In this document: in pieces, positions 51,171 to 59,798 of the stretch | How the letters are laid out: every line of letters starts with the position of its first letter | How positions within the stretch are numbered: position 1 is the stretch's first letter | Assembly (NCBI RefSeq): GCF_011683955.1 | Contig: NZ_JAAQPI010000012.1 | Span: forward strand, 124,001-188,000 | From: Pseudomaricurvus alkylphenolicus | Lineage (GTDB): Bacteria > Pseudomonadota > Gammaproteobacteria > Pseudomonadales > Cellvibrionaceae | DNA length: 64,000 bases | Direction: 5' to 3' | Made by a program: the position numbers and the translations under genes | Notes under the pieces: generated by a model | What the model saw: the letters and a program-made list of their open reading frames with translations, nothing else | Database searches by the model: none | What the model was told of the DNA's origin: nothing

Positions 51171-53021
51171 GTGAACGACATCAAGACCCAGGATCTATTT
51201 GGTTGGATTCAATTCGATTCAATGCCCCAAAAAGGAGCCGAAGGCATCACCGCCATGAAGCTGGCAGTTTCGTCTTCCGCTTTGGAAACCAGAATCGATC
51301 CCCAATTTTCACTTGCGACCAACGGCAGCACGCACTCATGCAAGGACACGCTGATTGTGGCTGCTATTGTGGGCTCTCCCTTTTGGAGCGATCCAGCGCT
51401 GCAAGACCTTCACGACCAATATGACGCTGCCCACAGCCTGGTACAAGCCTACCAGGCTTATGGTGACGAATGCCTCTGCAAACTACGAGGGAGTTATGCT
51501 CTGGCGCTTGTCGATCCCGTTAATAAACGAGCGCTGGTTGCCACTGATCGTTTCTGCCAGCACAGCCTATATTATCAAGTTATCGATCGGCAATTAATCT
51601 TTGGGACTTCAGCCAGGGTTGTAGTTGCACACCCTGACGTCAATGTGGCTCTCAATGCCCAAAGCATCTACGACTACATCTTCTTTCATATGATTCCCAG
51701 TCCTGTCAGTATTTATAAAGGGCTACATAAACTGCAGGCCGCCTCCGTGCTGACGCTGGAACAGGATTCTGTCTCTAGCCGCAGCCACTGGTCCCCGACA
51801 TTCACTGAAACCAATAACCAACCCTTTGAGTCCAAGCAAGACTCCCTTCAGTCCGCCCTCAGACAATCCGTTAAACGCCAACTGCAACAGTACGAAGGCA
51901 AAAAGATAGGTTCCTTTTTGAGTGGGGGGCTGGACAGCTCCACAGTTACCGGACACTTGGCCGAACTCACCGAGAGAAGCGCTCCAGCTTTTTCCATCGG
52001 TTTTTCGGCCGAGGGCTACGATGAGATGGCCTATGCCAGAACAGTTTCCCGCCACTTCGGCGTTGAACTCCACGAGTATTACGTGACACCACAAGATGTC
52101 ACCGACGCTCTACCGAGCATTGCCACCAGCTATGATGAACCTTTTGGGAATTCATCCGCGCTACCCGCGTGGTTTTGCGCTCAAATGGCCTCCAGGGAAG
52201 GCATGGATCTGCTGCTGGCCGGCGATGGCGGTGATGAGTTGTTCGGCGGAAACGAACGTTACGCAAAGCAGCTGGTATTTGAACGTTTTTATCATTTACC
52301 ACCTATTGGAAGAAGTGCACTGGAATGGACTATTAATCGTCTCCCTACGTCGCCCAAATTGCTGCAGAAAGCGAAAAGCTATATTCAACAGGCGAAGATT
52401 CCGCTTCCAGACCGTTTGCAAACCTACAACTATCTTCAAAGGCATAACCCATCTGAGGTCTTCACTTCAGACTTTTTGGCAAATATCGAGACTGAGCATC
52501 CTTTTGCATTATTGCGGGACAATTATTTTCAACTTACTGACATTCATCAGCTTAATGCCATGATGCGCCTTGATTGGCAATTTACTTTGGCTGACAATGA
52601 CATCCGCAAAGTAAGCCATATGTGTTCTCAATCAGGTATAGAAGTAGCTTACCCTATGCTTGACGATGACCTTGTAGACTTTTCATGCAAAATACCGAGC
52701 AGGGAAAAGCTGCTCAAAGGTAACTTAAGAGACTTCTATAAGCGGTCTCTACGGGGCTGGTTGCCTGACGCAACTATCGACAAGACAAAACAGGGCTTTG
52801 GTCTTCCCTTTGGGGTATGGCTCAAAGAACACACGACCCTGCGCAATCTGTCAGACGACTTACTTGAGTCGCTCAAGACGCGAGGCATCATCAGAATCAA
52901 ATTTATTGATGAAATCAAACGACTACACCGATCGACCCACGCTCATTATTACGGTGAGCTTATTTGGGTCTTGATTATTCTTGAAGCATGGCTTAACTCT
53001 CAAGAGAACCTCAAAACCTAA
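51171..53021 (+). CDS. Asparagine-synthase-like amidotransferase lacking the catalytic N-terminal Cys
   Basis: A 616-residue AsnB-type protein. The N-terminal glutaminase-like domain (about 1-210) begins MNDIKTQDLFGWI rather than MCGI, so the nucleophilic Cys2 is missing. The synthetase domain has an intact PP-loop SGGLDSS (251-257) and the GDGGDELFGG motif near 350. It should adenylate a carboxylate and use ammonia, or an amine as in beta-lactam synthetases, rather than glutamine. The GTG start 51171 is used. It follows the decarboxylase by 31 bases, and might join the decarboxylated amine to a uronic acid (inference). Confidence 0.85.
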   Translation: MNDIKTQDLFGWIQFDSMPQKGAEGITAMKLAVSSSALETRIDPQFSLATNGSTHSCKDTLIVAAIVGSPFWSDPALQDLHDQYDAAHSLVQAYQAYGDECLCKLRGSYALALVDPVNKRALVATDRFCQHSLYYQVIDRQLIFGTSARVVVAHPDVNVALNAQSIYDYIFFHMIPSPVSIYKGLHKLQAASVLTLEQDSVSSRSHWSPTFTETNNQPFESKQDSLQSALRQSVKRQLQQYEGKKIGSFLSGGLDSSTVTGHLAELTERSAPAFSIGFSAEGYDEMAYARTVSRHFGVELHEYYVTPQDVTDALPSIATSYDEPFGNSSALPAWFCAQMASREGMDLLLAGDGGDELFGGNERYAKQLVFERFYHLPPIGRSALEWTINRLPTSPKLLQKAKSYIQQAKIPLPDRLQTYNYLQRHNPSEVFTSDFLANIETEHPFALLRDNYFQLTDIHQLNAMMRLDWQFTLADNDIRKVSHMCSQSGIEVAYPMLDDDLVDFSCKIPSREKLLKGNLRDFYKRSLRGWLPDATIDKTKQGFGLPFGVWLKEHTTLRNLSDDLLESLKTRGIIRIKFIDEIKRLHRSTHAHYYGELIWVLIILEAWLNSQENLKT

Positions 53022-53180
53022 GAAGATAGAACTGAATTGCTTTTGTCGGGATTGATACTAGAAAATAGAATAATTACCCACAAAATGATCACAATTCTTT
53101 GAATTAGACCTCGTGTGGCAGTTGACTGATCAAGAGATGGTGAGGATTCACAGCAATCTGGGGATTAAAAGGACAAACTT

Positions 53181-53954
53181 ATGCTAAAGGGCATCAACTA
53201 CTATTATTCTAGATTTGGTATTTCTGGAGTAATTAGCGCCATCAAATCAAAATTAACAGATTCCCACGACCTGTTGAAAGTTGAACTGGAGGACATCAAG
53301 GCTCCGTTTTATTTAAGACTAAGAACTAGCGATTTCCCAACCTTTGAGCAAGTCTTCATTCAGAAAGCCTATTCGTTCGATATAAATCGCCCTCCCCAAA
53401 TTATAATAGACGCCGGAGCAAATATCGGTTTAGCCTCAATTTACTTCGCAAACAAGTTTCCAAAGGCGACAATTATTGCACTCGAACCAGAGAAAAAAAA
53501 CTTTGAGCTACTTAAATCAAATACATCCACATACCCGAACATAACTCCTGTTCATGCAGCCTTGTGGCACAAGAATGAAGAAATAGATCTTATAGACCCC
53601 GGGCTCGGCAATTGGGGCTTTATGACTGAAATGAAAGCTGCGCCTCACAAATTGAAGGGCAGCACTTGCCACTCTGTTAAAGCATTAACCGTAGATAAAA
53701 TAATGCAGATCTTTGAATTAGAGAGAATTGATATTCTAAAGATTGACATTGAAGGCGCAGAAAAAGAAGTGTTTAGCGACTCTGCCGCCTGGATAGAATG
53801 CGTGGACTCAATTATCGTAGAATTACATGAACGAATGAAACCGGGCTGCAACCGTAGCTTTTATAATGGCTCGAATGGCTTTAAAGATGAATGGGTACAG
53901 GGCGAGAATATATATCTATCAAAAGGAAATTGTTTGGCCATGCACTCTGGCTAG
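53181..53954 (+). CDS. FkbM-family SAM-dependent methyltransferase
   Basis: A 257-residue methyltransferase with SAM motif I IDAGANIG (76-83), ALEPEKKNFELLKSN and the FkbM-specific LKIDIEGAEKEVF. Likely O-methylates a sugar of the polysaccharide. It lies 159 bases after the asparagine-synthase gene, is markedly AT-rich and converges with a glycosyltransferase gene. Confidence 0.85.
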   Translation: MLKGINYYYSRFGISGVISAIKSKLTDSHDLLKVELEDIKAPFYLRLRTSDFPTFEQVFIQKAYSFDINRPPQIIIDAGANIGLASIYFANKFPKATIIALEPEKKNFELLKSNTSTYPNITPVHAALWHKNEEIDLIDPGLGNWGFMTEMKAAPHKLKGSTCHSVKALTVDKIMQIFELERIDILKIDIEGAEKEVFSDSAAWIECVDSIIVELHERMKPGCNRSFYNGSNGFKDEWVQGENIYLSKGNCLAMHSG

Positions 53955-54064
53955 CTAGCATACAGCCGTCTCAGTTTGGAATACCCGTGACTCTACTGAT
54001 ATCCCACAAGGAAATTGAGAGGGGCCCGAGAATATAGATTTACATTCTCATTTACTGCTATTAG

Positions 54065-55000
54065 CTATTTGGCCATATCCGAATAAATTTTCTTCATCAG
54101 CGAGCTGAGCTCAAATTTATTACCCTTGGGCAGTGATGTAAAATATGTACTACAAAGCTCATATTCTTTGGAGGCAAAACATCTATCAAAATAATCTTTT
54201 TTCCATTCGGATAGTGCGTTCTTCGTCTTCTCCATATAACGCGATGGTATTTGTTCGTTATCAACTAGCATTTCCAAAATCTCAATTCTGTGCAGATAGT
54301 TCTTTAGAGCATTGGAGGACATATTTGAGCCATGCTTCCTGATATTGACAGTCACTTTTTTGTCACAAACCACCCTACCATATATCGCCAGACGCCTCGC
54401 AAAGTGCGCATCCTCAGATTGCCGCCTACCAACCCTGAGATCCATCCCCCCTATTTCATCATATGCCTTCCTGGAAAAAGCCATGGCGGAAGCGTAGCCC
54501 GGCTGAAATTCTAAAAACGCCAAATAACAGTGTTCATTCATGAGGTACAAGTCCTTTGATTCCGACTCCAGGTATCTCTCCCAATAGCCGGCGGGGGCGG
54601 CCTGGTGCCGTTCGTAGCCGGTCAAACCCTTGTCATCAAAATCCACGAAATTGGAAACCACAAAATTTACATTGTCAAAGGACTCTATTGCACTGCTCAC
54701 ACGTTTAAGATGATCGGGGAGCCATATATCATCACTATCCAAAAGCGCCAACCAGTCTGAACTTGAATTCTGAATTGCATTAAATCTGGTAGCTACAAGC
54801 CCTTGATTCTCCTGTTTAAAATACTTGATGCGAGCATCACCAATCTCTTCAATCAAGCCTTGAATATCATCCACCGAACCGTCGTCTTGTACAATAATTT
54901 CGACCGGCTGGTGGGATTGTCCCAAAGCAGAATTAATGGCCTCCCTTAGCCAATCAATTTGATTGAAGGTTGGAATAATGACGGAAAAGGTTGTATTCAT
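54065..55000 (-). CDS. Glycosyltransferase family 2
   Basis: A 311-residue GT-A-fold enzyme: FSVIIPTFNQIDWLREAINSALGQ, QDDGSVDD and the metal-binding LLDSDDIW. Adds a sugar to the repeat unit at the cytosolic face of the inner membrane. Its start overlaps the end of the sulfotransferase gene by 4 bases. Last gene of the large minus-strand operon. Confidence 0.9.
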   Translation of the reverse strand: MNTTFSVIIPTFNQIDWLREAINSALGQSHQPVEIIVQDDGSVDDIQGLIEEIGDARIKYFKQENQGLVATRFNAIQNSSSDWLALLDSDDIWLPDHLKRVSSAIESFDNVNFVVSNFVDFDDKGLTGYERHQAAPAGYWERYLESESKDLYLMNEHCYLAFLEFQPGYASAMAFSRKAYDEIGGMDLRVGRRQSEDAHFARRLAIYGRVVCDKKVTVNIRKHGSNMSSNALKNYLHRIEILEMLVDNEQIPSRYMEKTKNALSEWKKDYFDRCFASKEYELCSTYFTSLPKGNKFELSSLMKKIYSDMAK

Positions 55001-55773
55001 TCCGATTTCCCTTGAGTTGAGAGACTATTTCTGACCAAGTTCCGCTTGACTTCCGTGTACAGGCTCTCCAACTCCCCAAGGAGATGGCTATCAAACGCAA
55101 AACCGGAATAGTCCGTAGTTTCCCGTTTGACCGTTGAGAATTTCAAATTCCCAGAAAGGTCACCCGTGTTTCCCACCCCCGTGAGCTTCTGTGTCTTGAA
55201 ATTGGGCTCTAGGGGTTCATCCAAATCTAGGAAGTTCGTTATATCTGACAAGCACTGATCCGTTTCTTCACGAAGGGATTCTGCGTTGTAATATAGAAAT
55301 TCATTAAGGTTCACTGAAAAGTCATTGAGGTACTTTAGTCTCCGAGAATAGTATTCAGAAGCTCCTCTGACCGTGCAGAATTCATGAGACGGATCTACCT
55401 GTTCATACAGTTTTATGATACTTGGTATAGTGGTATTGGGCTTTCGAAGCGTCAGAATAACTTTACACTTTGAATTGTTCAGCAAGCTTGAGCTGACAAA
55501 ATGACCATTATGTAACACTTTATCGAACATGTACTTAGCCCCTCCGGATATTTTATGTTGAGAGGCATAGCGCAATCTCTGTCGCACAAAGCTTTTCCAG
55601 CTATAGTAGCCAATGTGCATTTCAAAATACCCTTCAATTTGGGGATTGCTCGCCAAAATATGTCCTATTAAGCTTGTATTTGCTCTCATATGACTAAGCA
55701 GCAAAATGGGCTTCAACGGCTTTAACACCCTTGGTTGACGAACAATCGTTTTGAAATGTTTGACTATCTCCAA
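54997..55773 (-). CDS. Sulfotransferase-like protein (paralogue of 56201 protein)
   Basis: A 258-residue protein with LLSHMRANTSLIGHIL in the position of the PAPS 5'-phosphate loop and KVILTLRKPNTTIPSI in the position of the 3'-phosphate site. It is colinear with the protein at 56201-56968 (shared HMRANTSL, YYSWKSFVRQ, FDKVLH, GDLSG and FLYYNAE). Predicted to transfer sulfate from PAPS to the glycan, though the P-loop differs from the textbook GTTW pattern. Confidence 0.75.
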   Translation of the reverse strand: MEIVKHFKTIVRQPRVLKPLKPILLLSHMRANTSLIGHILASNPQIEGYFEMHIGYYSWKSFVRQRLRYASQHKISGGAKYMFDKVLHNGHFVSSSLLNNSKCKVILTLRKPNTTIPSIIKLYEQVDPSHEFCTVRGASEYYSRRLKYLNDFSVNLNEFLYYNAESLREETDQCLSDITNFLDLDEPLEPNFKTQKLTGVGNTGDLSGNLKFSTVKRETTDYSGFAFDSHLLGELESLYTEVKRNLVRNSLSTQGKSE

Positions 55774-55946
55774 CGCTCAACCCGTCCAGCATGAAGTATG
55801 TTGATGAAAGAAAGCTCTGATGAGTAATCTACATCACCGCTGAGCCAATCCACGCCCCGCTACACCTGCCAATGTTTAAGCTACATGCGATCCCATTTTC
55901 GCCCCAGGCCTTATGCTCTCCAAACTGATGTATATATCAATATCTC

Positions 55947-56192
55947 TCACATTTTGGATTCTATAAATTTAGCCAAGCTACCCACCGTTTCGAATATCTC
56001 AGCTTCGAGTTCCTCATCAAATATTTCGCAATCAAGCCGCTCTTCAAGAGTAGTGACTATGGCAACAATCGTCAGGGAATTAAACTCCGGCATCGCTCCC
56101 ATCAAAGGAGTCTCGGGTACGAAACTGTCTGCCCTGTCTCCCTGTTCGAGACAGACTTTCACTACGTCTTTTGCTATTGCTAAGGCGTTCAT
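55947..56192 (-). CDS. Acyl carrier protein (exopolysaccharide locus copy)
   Basis: An 81-residue ACP with S39 in FNSLTIVAIV. The usual DSL is NSL here, which phosphopantetheinyl transferases may still accept. Colinear with the ACP at 24559-24807. It begins 8 bases after the neighbouring sulfotransferase gene on the same strand; 173 AT-rich bases without a gene separate it from the next gene. Confidence 0.8.
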   Translation of the reverse strand: MNALAIAKDVVKVCLEQGDRADSFVPETPLMGAMPEFNSLTIVAIVTTLEERLDCEIFDEELEAEIFETVGSLAKFIESKM

Positions 56193-56200
56193 TCTATTGC

Positions 56201-56968
56201 CTATGGTACTTTGTGGGTTGCATGGAATGACAAGAATTCGATCGTTTTTTCGTATTCTTCTGTCGCTCGGCCAATCAGATCATCCGTTAGTTCAATTTCA
56301 GTGTAATCCGTCTTTTTTGTTTCAATTTTTCCTAAACTCAGCTTTCCAGAAAGATCGCCAGCGTCATTTTTGCCACTAAAATGGAAGTTACTGAATCGCG
56401 ACGACAACGGACTTGATAGATCCAACCAACGAGTCATACTTTCCAGTAGTGCATCGGTGTCACTGCGAAGCTGATCGGCATTGTAATAAAAGTATTCATT
56501 CGCTGTCGCAGCTATAGCCCGCAATGATTCGAGCCGAGTGCAGTAATATTCACCAACTGTGGCAACATCACAATACTCGTGACCCGGCCTCTCTCTTCTA
56601 AACTGGCTTACTGCACTTTTGATCGTTTGAACAGGCTCACGAACAGTAAACATGATCTTAGCCCCTCTTTGATTCAGCAGATCCATATTGACATGATAAT
56701 AGTCGTGCAAAACTTTATCGAAGATGTAAAGCGCATCAGACTTTATGGGGTGATGCCTGTAAAATAAGAGCTTCTGCCGAACAAAGCTCTTCCAACTGTA
56801 ATATCCGTTGTGCATTTCATAATATCCGGAAATCTCATCATGAGAGCCCAATATGTGCCCACAAAGACTGGTATTGGCTCGCATGTGGCCGAATAAGAAC
56901 AATGGGCGGTGATGCCGAAAAACAGCTGGCTTTGTCACAGCTGTATATAAATGATCTAATAGCTCCAT
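56201..56968 (-). CDS. Sulfotransferase-like protein (paralogue of 54997 protein)
   Basis: A 255-residue protein with FGHMRANTSLCGHIL and MFTVREPVQTIKSAV at the two PAPS sites. The ATG at 56968 is chosen because its N-terminus then aligns without gaps to its paralogue (the HMRANTS methionine is residue 29 in both); an in-frame GTG at 56992 would overlap the upstream glycosyltransferase. It is followed after 8 bases by the ACP. Confidence 0.75.
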   Translation of the reverse strand: MELLDHLYTAVTKPAVFRHHRPLFLFGHMRANTSLCGHILGSHDEISGYYEMHNGYYSWKSFVRQKLLFYRHHPIKSDALYIFDKVLHDYYHVNMDLLNQRGAKIMFTVREPVQTIKSAVSQFRRERPGHEYCDVATVGEYYCTRLESLRAIAATANEYFYYNADQLRSDTDALLESMTRWLDLSSPLSSRFSNFHFSGKNDAGDLSGKLSLGKIETKKTDYTEIELTDDLIGRATEEYEKTIEFLSFHATHKVP

Positions 56969-56975
56969 CTGCCTG

Positions 56976-57974
56976 TTACTCAAATATTGCACGCAGCGTC
57001 AAGTAAGTCGACTTCGCCAGCCAGGGGAGGGTCGGCAAAATTGCAAACCCCTGCCAAGCATAACGAGCCGCCAGTTTATAACGTTTTTCAGATTCTAGTA
57101 ACTGCGCCAAGTGCTTTAGTTGATAGCCTTTACCCCTGGAGCAAAACTCCCTGATTTCAGAGGATTTGGCGGTTAGGGCGCCCTTTTCATAGACCGACAA
57201 CTGATAGATTCGTTTCCTATATTGAGGAAGCTTCGTCGATACGTTCTCAGATTTCTGCAAATCCGGCACCCGGTGATATGAGACCACGGCTGGGTTCAAT
57301 AGAATGTGCTCAGCCACATCAATCCCCCTGAGATAGGCGTCCCGATCCTCTTCGTAGCCAAGGTTTTCATCTATTCCCCCAATACTTGTGTAAAAGTCTC
57401 TCCTAAATATTGTACAGTTTAAATGAGGAAAACCTCGACTTGTTAGTAAGAAAGGAGGCTGAACAACCCTCGTGCCTTCACTATCAATAGCTACTGGCAG
57501 CCGCGCCGTGAGATCATTAATCCATGGATTTGGTAAGATCTGAGTCCCCTGGACGTCAAAGGCCTCTTGATTGGTCAAAAAAAGATCAACCTCACCCTCG
57601 TAGTTCTGTATTGACCGTTTCGCTCTGGACAGGTGTCCATGATCGCTCCAGTAGTCATCATCGTCGAGAAAACACAGGTAGCGACCACTAGCTTGGGCTG
57701 CACCATAATTCCTGGAGTAGCCAGGTCCATGGCCGTTGGCACGATGAACCAAGTAGTGGAACTGCGCATTCTCGTACTTTTTTTCCAATTTCCGATATTC
57801 GGCCAAAGTCTCATTAGTGGCCCCATCATTCACCACGATGATCTCCGTGTCCGAACAGTCTTGGCCTATGGCCGACTCCAAAGCCTCACAGAAAAGTGAT
57901 ACGCGATTTCGAGTCGGAATGATAATCGAGAAAAAAGGTACTCGGGAGACATCATTTCTATAGCTTTTAGTCAC
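56976..57974 (-). CDS. Glycosyltransferase family 2
   Basis: A 332-residue GT2 enzyme with FFSIIIPTRNRVSLFCEALESA, VVNDGATNE and CFLDDDDYW. The start is GTG 57974, which shares one base with the upstream stop (TAGTG), so expression is coupled to the ATP-grasp/phosphatase gene. A C-terminal helical tail follows the catalytic domain. Confidence 0.9.
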   Translation of the reverse strand: MTKSYRNDVSRVPFFSIIIPTRNRVSLFCEALESAIGQDCSDTEIIVVNDGATNETLAEYRKLEKKYENAQFHYLVHRANGHGPGYSRNYGAAQASGRYLCFLDDDDYWSDHGHLSRAKRSIQNYEGEVDLFLTNQEAFDVQGTQILPNPWINDLTARLPVAIDSEGTRVVQPPFLLTSRGFPHLNCTIFRRDFYTSIGGIDENLGYEEDRDAYLRGIDVAEHILLNPAVVSYHRVPDLQKSENVSTKLPQYRKRIYQLSVYEKGALTAKSSEIREFCSRGKGYQLKHLAQLLESEKRYKLAARYAWQGFAILPTLPWLAKSTYLTLRAIFE

Positions 57975-59731
57975 TATAATGGTCCAATTGGAGAGTCTTT
58001 TTGGTAAGTCAGCGTCTTACCTGCTATAGCTTTGACGCAAGATTTTACACGGTTATAACACAGAATATAGTCCTGCTTCGATTGCCCATATGGATCTGAT
58101 ATCTCTATGTCTGCCGATTTATGACAATCCCCACCTCCCAACAGAAACGTATAGCCACGAGCCCACGGCTGATCCCTGATTATTTCCTCATAATGGGATT
58201 GTTCCATTACGAATATCAGATCTGCTTGGGCGATACCCTCTTTCGTCAGTACTGATGATTTGAATTTCTGAGTGGATAGCCCATCGCCTTGCGCGATCTC
58301 GCACATAGTCGAATCGATACTTCTACCTCCTGGGGAGTGAAAACCAAAAGACAACTGGGAAATTTCTGAACCCCTAGGTAATGCGCGGTCGAAAAGCAAA
58401 CCCGCAATCGCACTTCTATTTATATTGCCATAACATACAAAGACAATATTCTTGGCTCTCGACAGAGCAGCCTCCACCTCCCCAGTGCGCCATCGCCTGA
58501 GCTGCCAACTAAGCCTTCTTCGCGTAGACAACAACGCACGCAGCCTTTCCACATACGAAACGAAAATGTCTATCACTTCTCTGATACCCGGCAGAGGATC
58601 GGTGTAACGCTGAACATCAAAGCGATGTCGGCGTGAAAAGATCAGGCGGAGGCTATCGTATAAATCATTCTTGGTCGGTAGGACATCTAGCGCTTTAGGG
58701 GCAGCCTTTCTGAGCACAAGTTCATGCCAGTGAATGTCACTGGTCAAACGCCGTCCAAAGACACCTGTAGAATAATTTTGGGGGAAATCGGTTTCGCCAT
58801 TTACCCAATAGCGATATAGCATTAAAGGGAAATTGGCGCCAGAGGCCTCAGCCAGTGGAAGGGAGCCCCAAAATCGACCATTTACCTCCATAAAGTGCGC
58901 GCTTCCGGAGTTTCGATCTAGCTTATACTCCACCATTGCCACCCCATCCCATGACAGTCTGTCAATCAGCTTGGCAGTCTGTTGATAAAGTAATGGATCG
59001 AGATCTACACTCTTTCTTAGACTACTTCCCCCGCCAGTCAGTGGTACCTCATGAACACGTTCATGTTGAAAAGCGTAGAGAATACGCCCTTTGTCCGCCA
59101 ACACCTCAACCCCGACACCAGTACCTTGCACATATTCCTGGAGAATGACTTCGCCATACTTCAACGCAGCGCCACTCAAGTTATGGAGATCAGCTGGAGA
59201 AAAAGCGTACTCGACCTTCAATTGGGAACGGTGATCAAAGGCTGCTCCCATTGAGCGCCCCGGTTTGACTACTACGGGAAATGAGAGTTTGTTCTCTATT
59301 GGCTCCAATTGGTTGATATTGGTGATCGAGTGATGCCTCGGCACCTCCATCCCAAGTTCTTGAGCGATGGTAAAAGTGACCTGCTTATCAAGTACGCTAG
59401 AGAGAGCTTCGCTCTTAGCCATCGCGATTGGAAAGGGAGAAAACTGCTCTCTCGAATCATGAATAAGATTTAGAGTTCTTTCTGTAACCGGTATAATCAA
59501 GTCATAAGCGTGTTGCTTTAAGTGACTAAGTAGCCAAAGCACAAAGCATTCCGGACTTGCCAAAGGGTTAGGATATTGCCATGAAAAGTGGCAATATTTA
59601 GACCGTGAGGCTATGGATTTGTCGATGTGAGATCCAACTTCTACTTCAGACACCTGTCCTGCAAATGACCGCACAATAGAGAGAGCGGATACCATGTCGC
59701 CATCTAAGACAAGAACTTTGCCGTTTGTCAC
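57974..59731 (-). CDS. ATP-grasp ligase fused to low-molecular-weight tyrosine phosphatase
   Basis: A 585-residue two-domain protein. The ATP-grasp part (about 1-345) has VVVKPGRSMG (K156), ILQEYVQGTGVGVEV and MEVNGRFWGSLP (E282, N284 for Mg). The C-terminal part (~428-585) is a low-molecular-weight tyrosine phosphatase with the CxxxxxR loop CYGNINRS (C433, R439) and the general acid D546 in SDPYG. Such phosphatases regulate Wzc-type kinases in capsule export; the ATP-grasp part probably ligates an amino acid to a sugar. Start GTG 59731 has AAGGAG 10 bases upstream. Confidence 0.85.
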   Translation of the reverse strand: MTNGKVLVLDGDMVSALSIVRSFAGQVSEVEVGSHIDKSIASRSKYCHFSWQYPNPLASPECFVLWLLSHLKQHAYDLIIPVTERTLNLIHDSREQFSPFPIAMAKSEALSSVLDKQVTFTIAQELGMEVPRHHSITNINQLEPIENKLSFPVVVKPGRSMGAAFDHRSQLKVEYAFSPADLHNLSGAALKYGEVILQEYVQGTGVGVEVLADKGRILYAFQHERVHEVPLTGGGSSLRKSVDLDPLLYQQTAKLIDRLSWDGVAMVEYKLDRNSGSAHFMEVNGRFWGSLPLAEASGANFPLMLYRYWVNGETDFPQNYSTGVFGRRLTSDIHWHELVLRKAAPKALDVLPTKNDLYDSLRLIFSRRHRFDVQRYTDPLPGIREVIDIFVSYVERLRALLSTRRRLSWQLRRWRTGEVEAALSRAKNIVFVCYGNINRSAIAGLLFDRALPRGSEISQLSFGFHSPGGRSIDSTMCEIAQGDGLSTQKFKSSVLTKEGIAQADLIFVMEQSHYEEIIRDQPWARGYTFLLGGGDCHKSADIEISDPYGQSKQDYILCYNRVKSCVKAIAGKTLTYQKDSPIGPL

Positions 59732-59798
59732 CCCAATCTTCTCCTTCTACATTTAAGATGTGCTCTATTGCAGCATCGAATCATATGGCAACGGTGTT

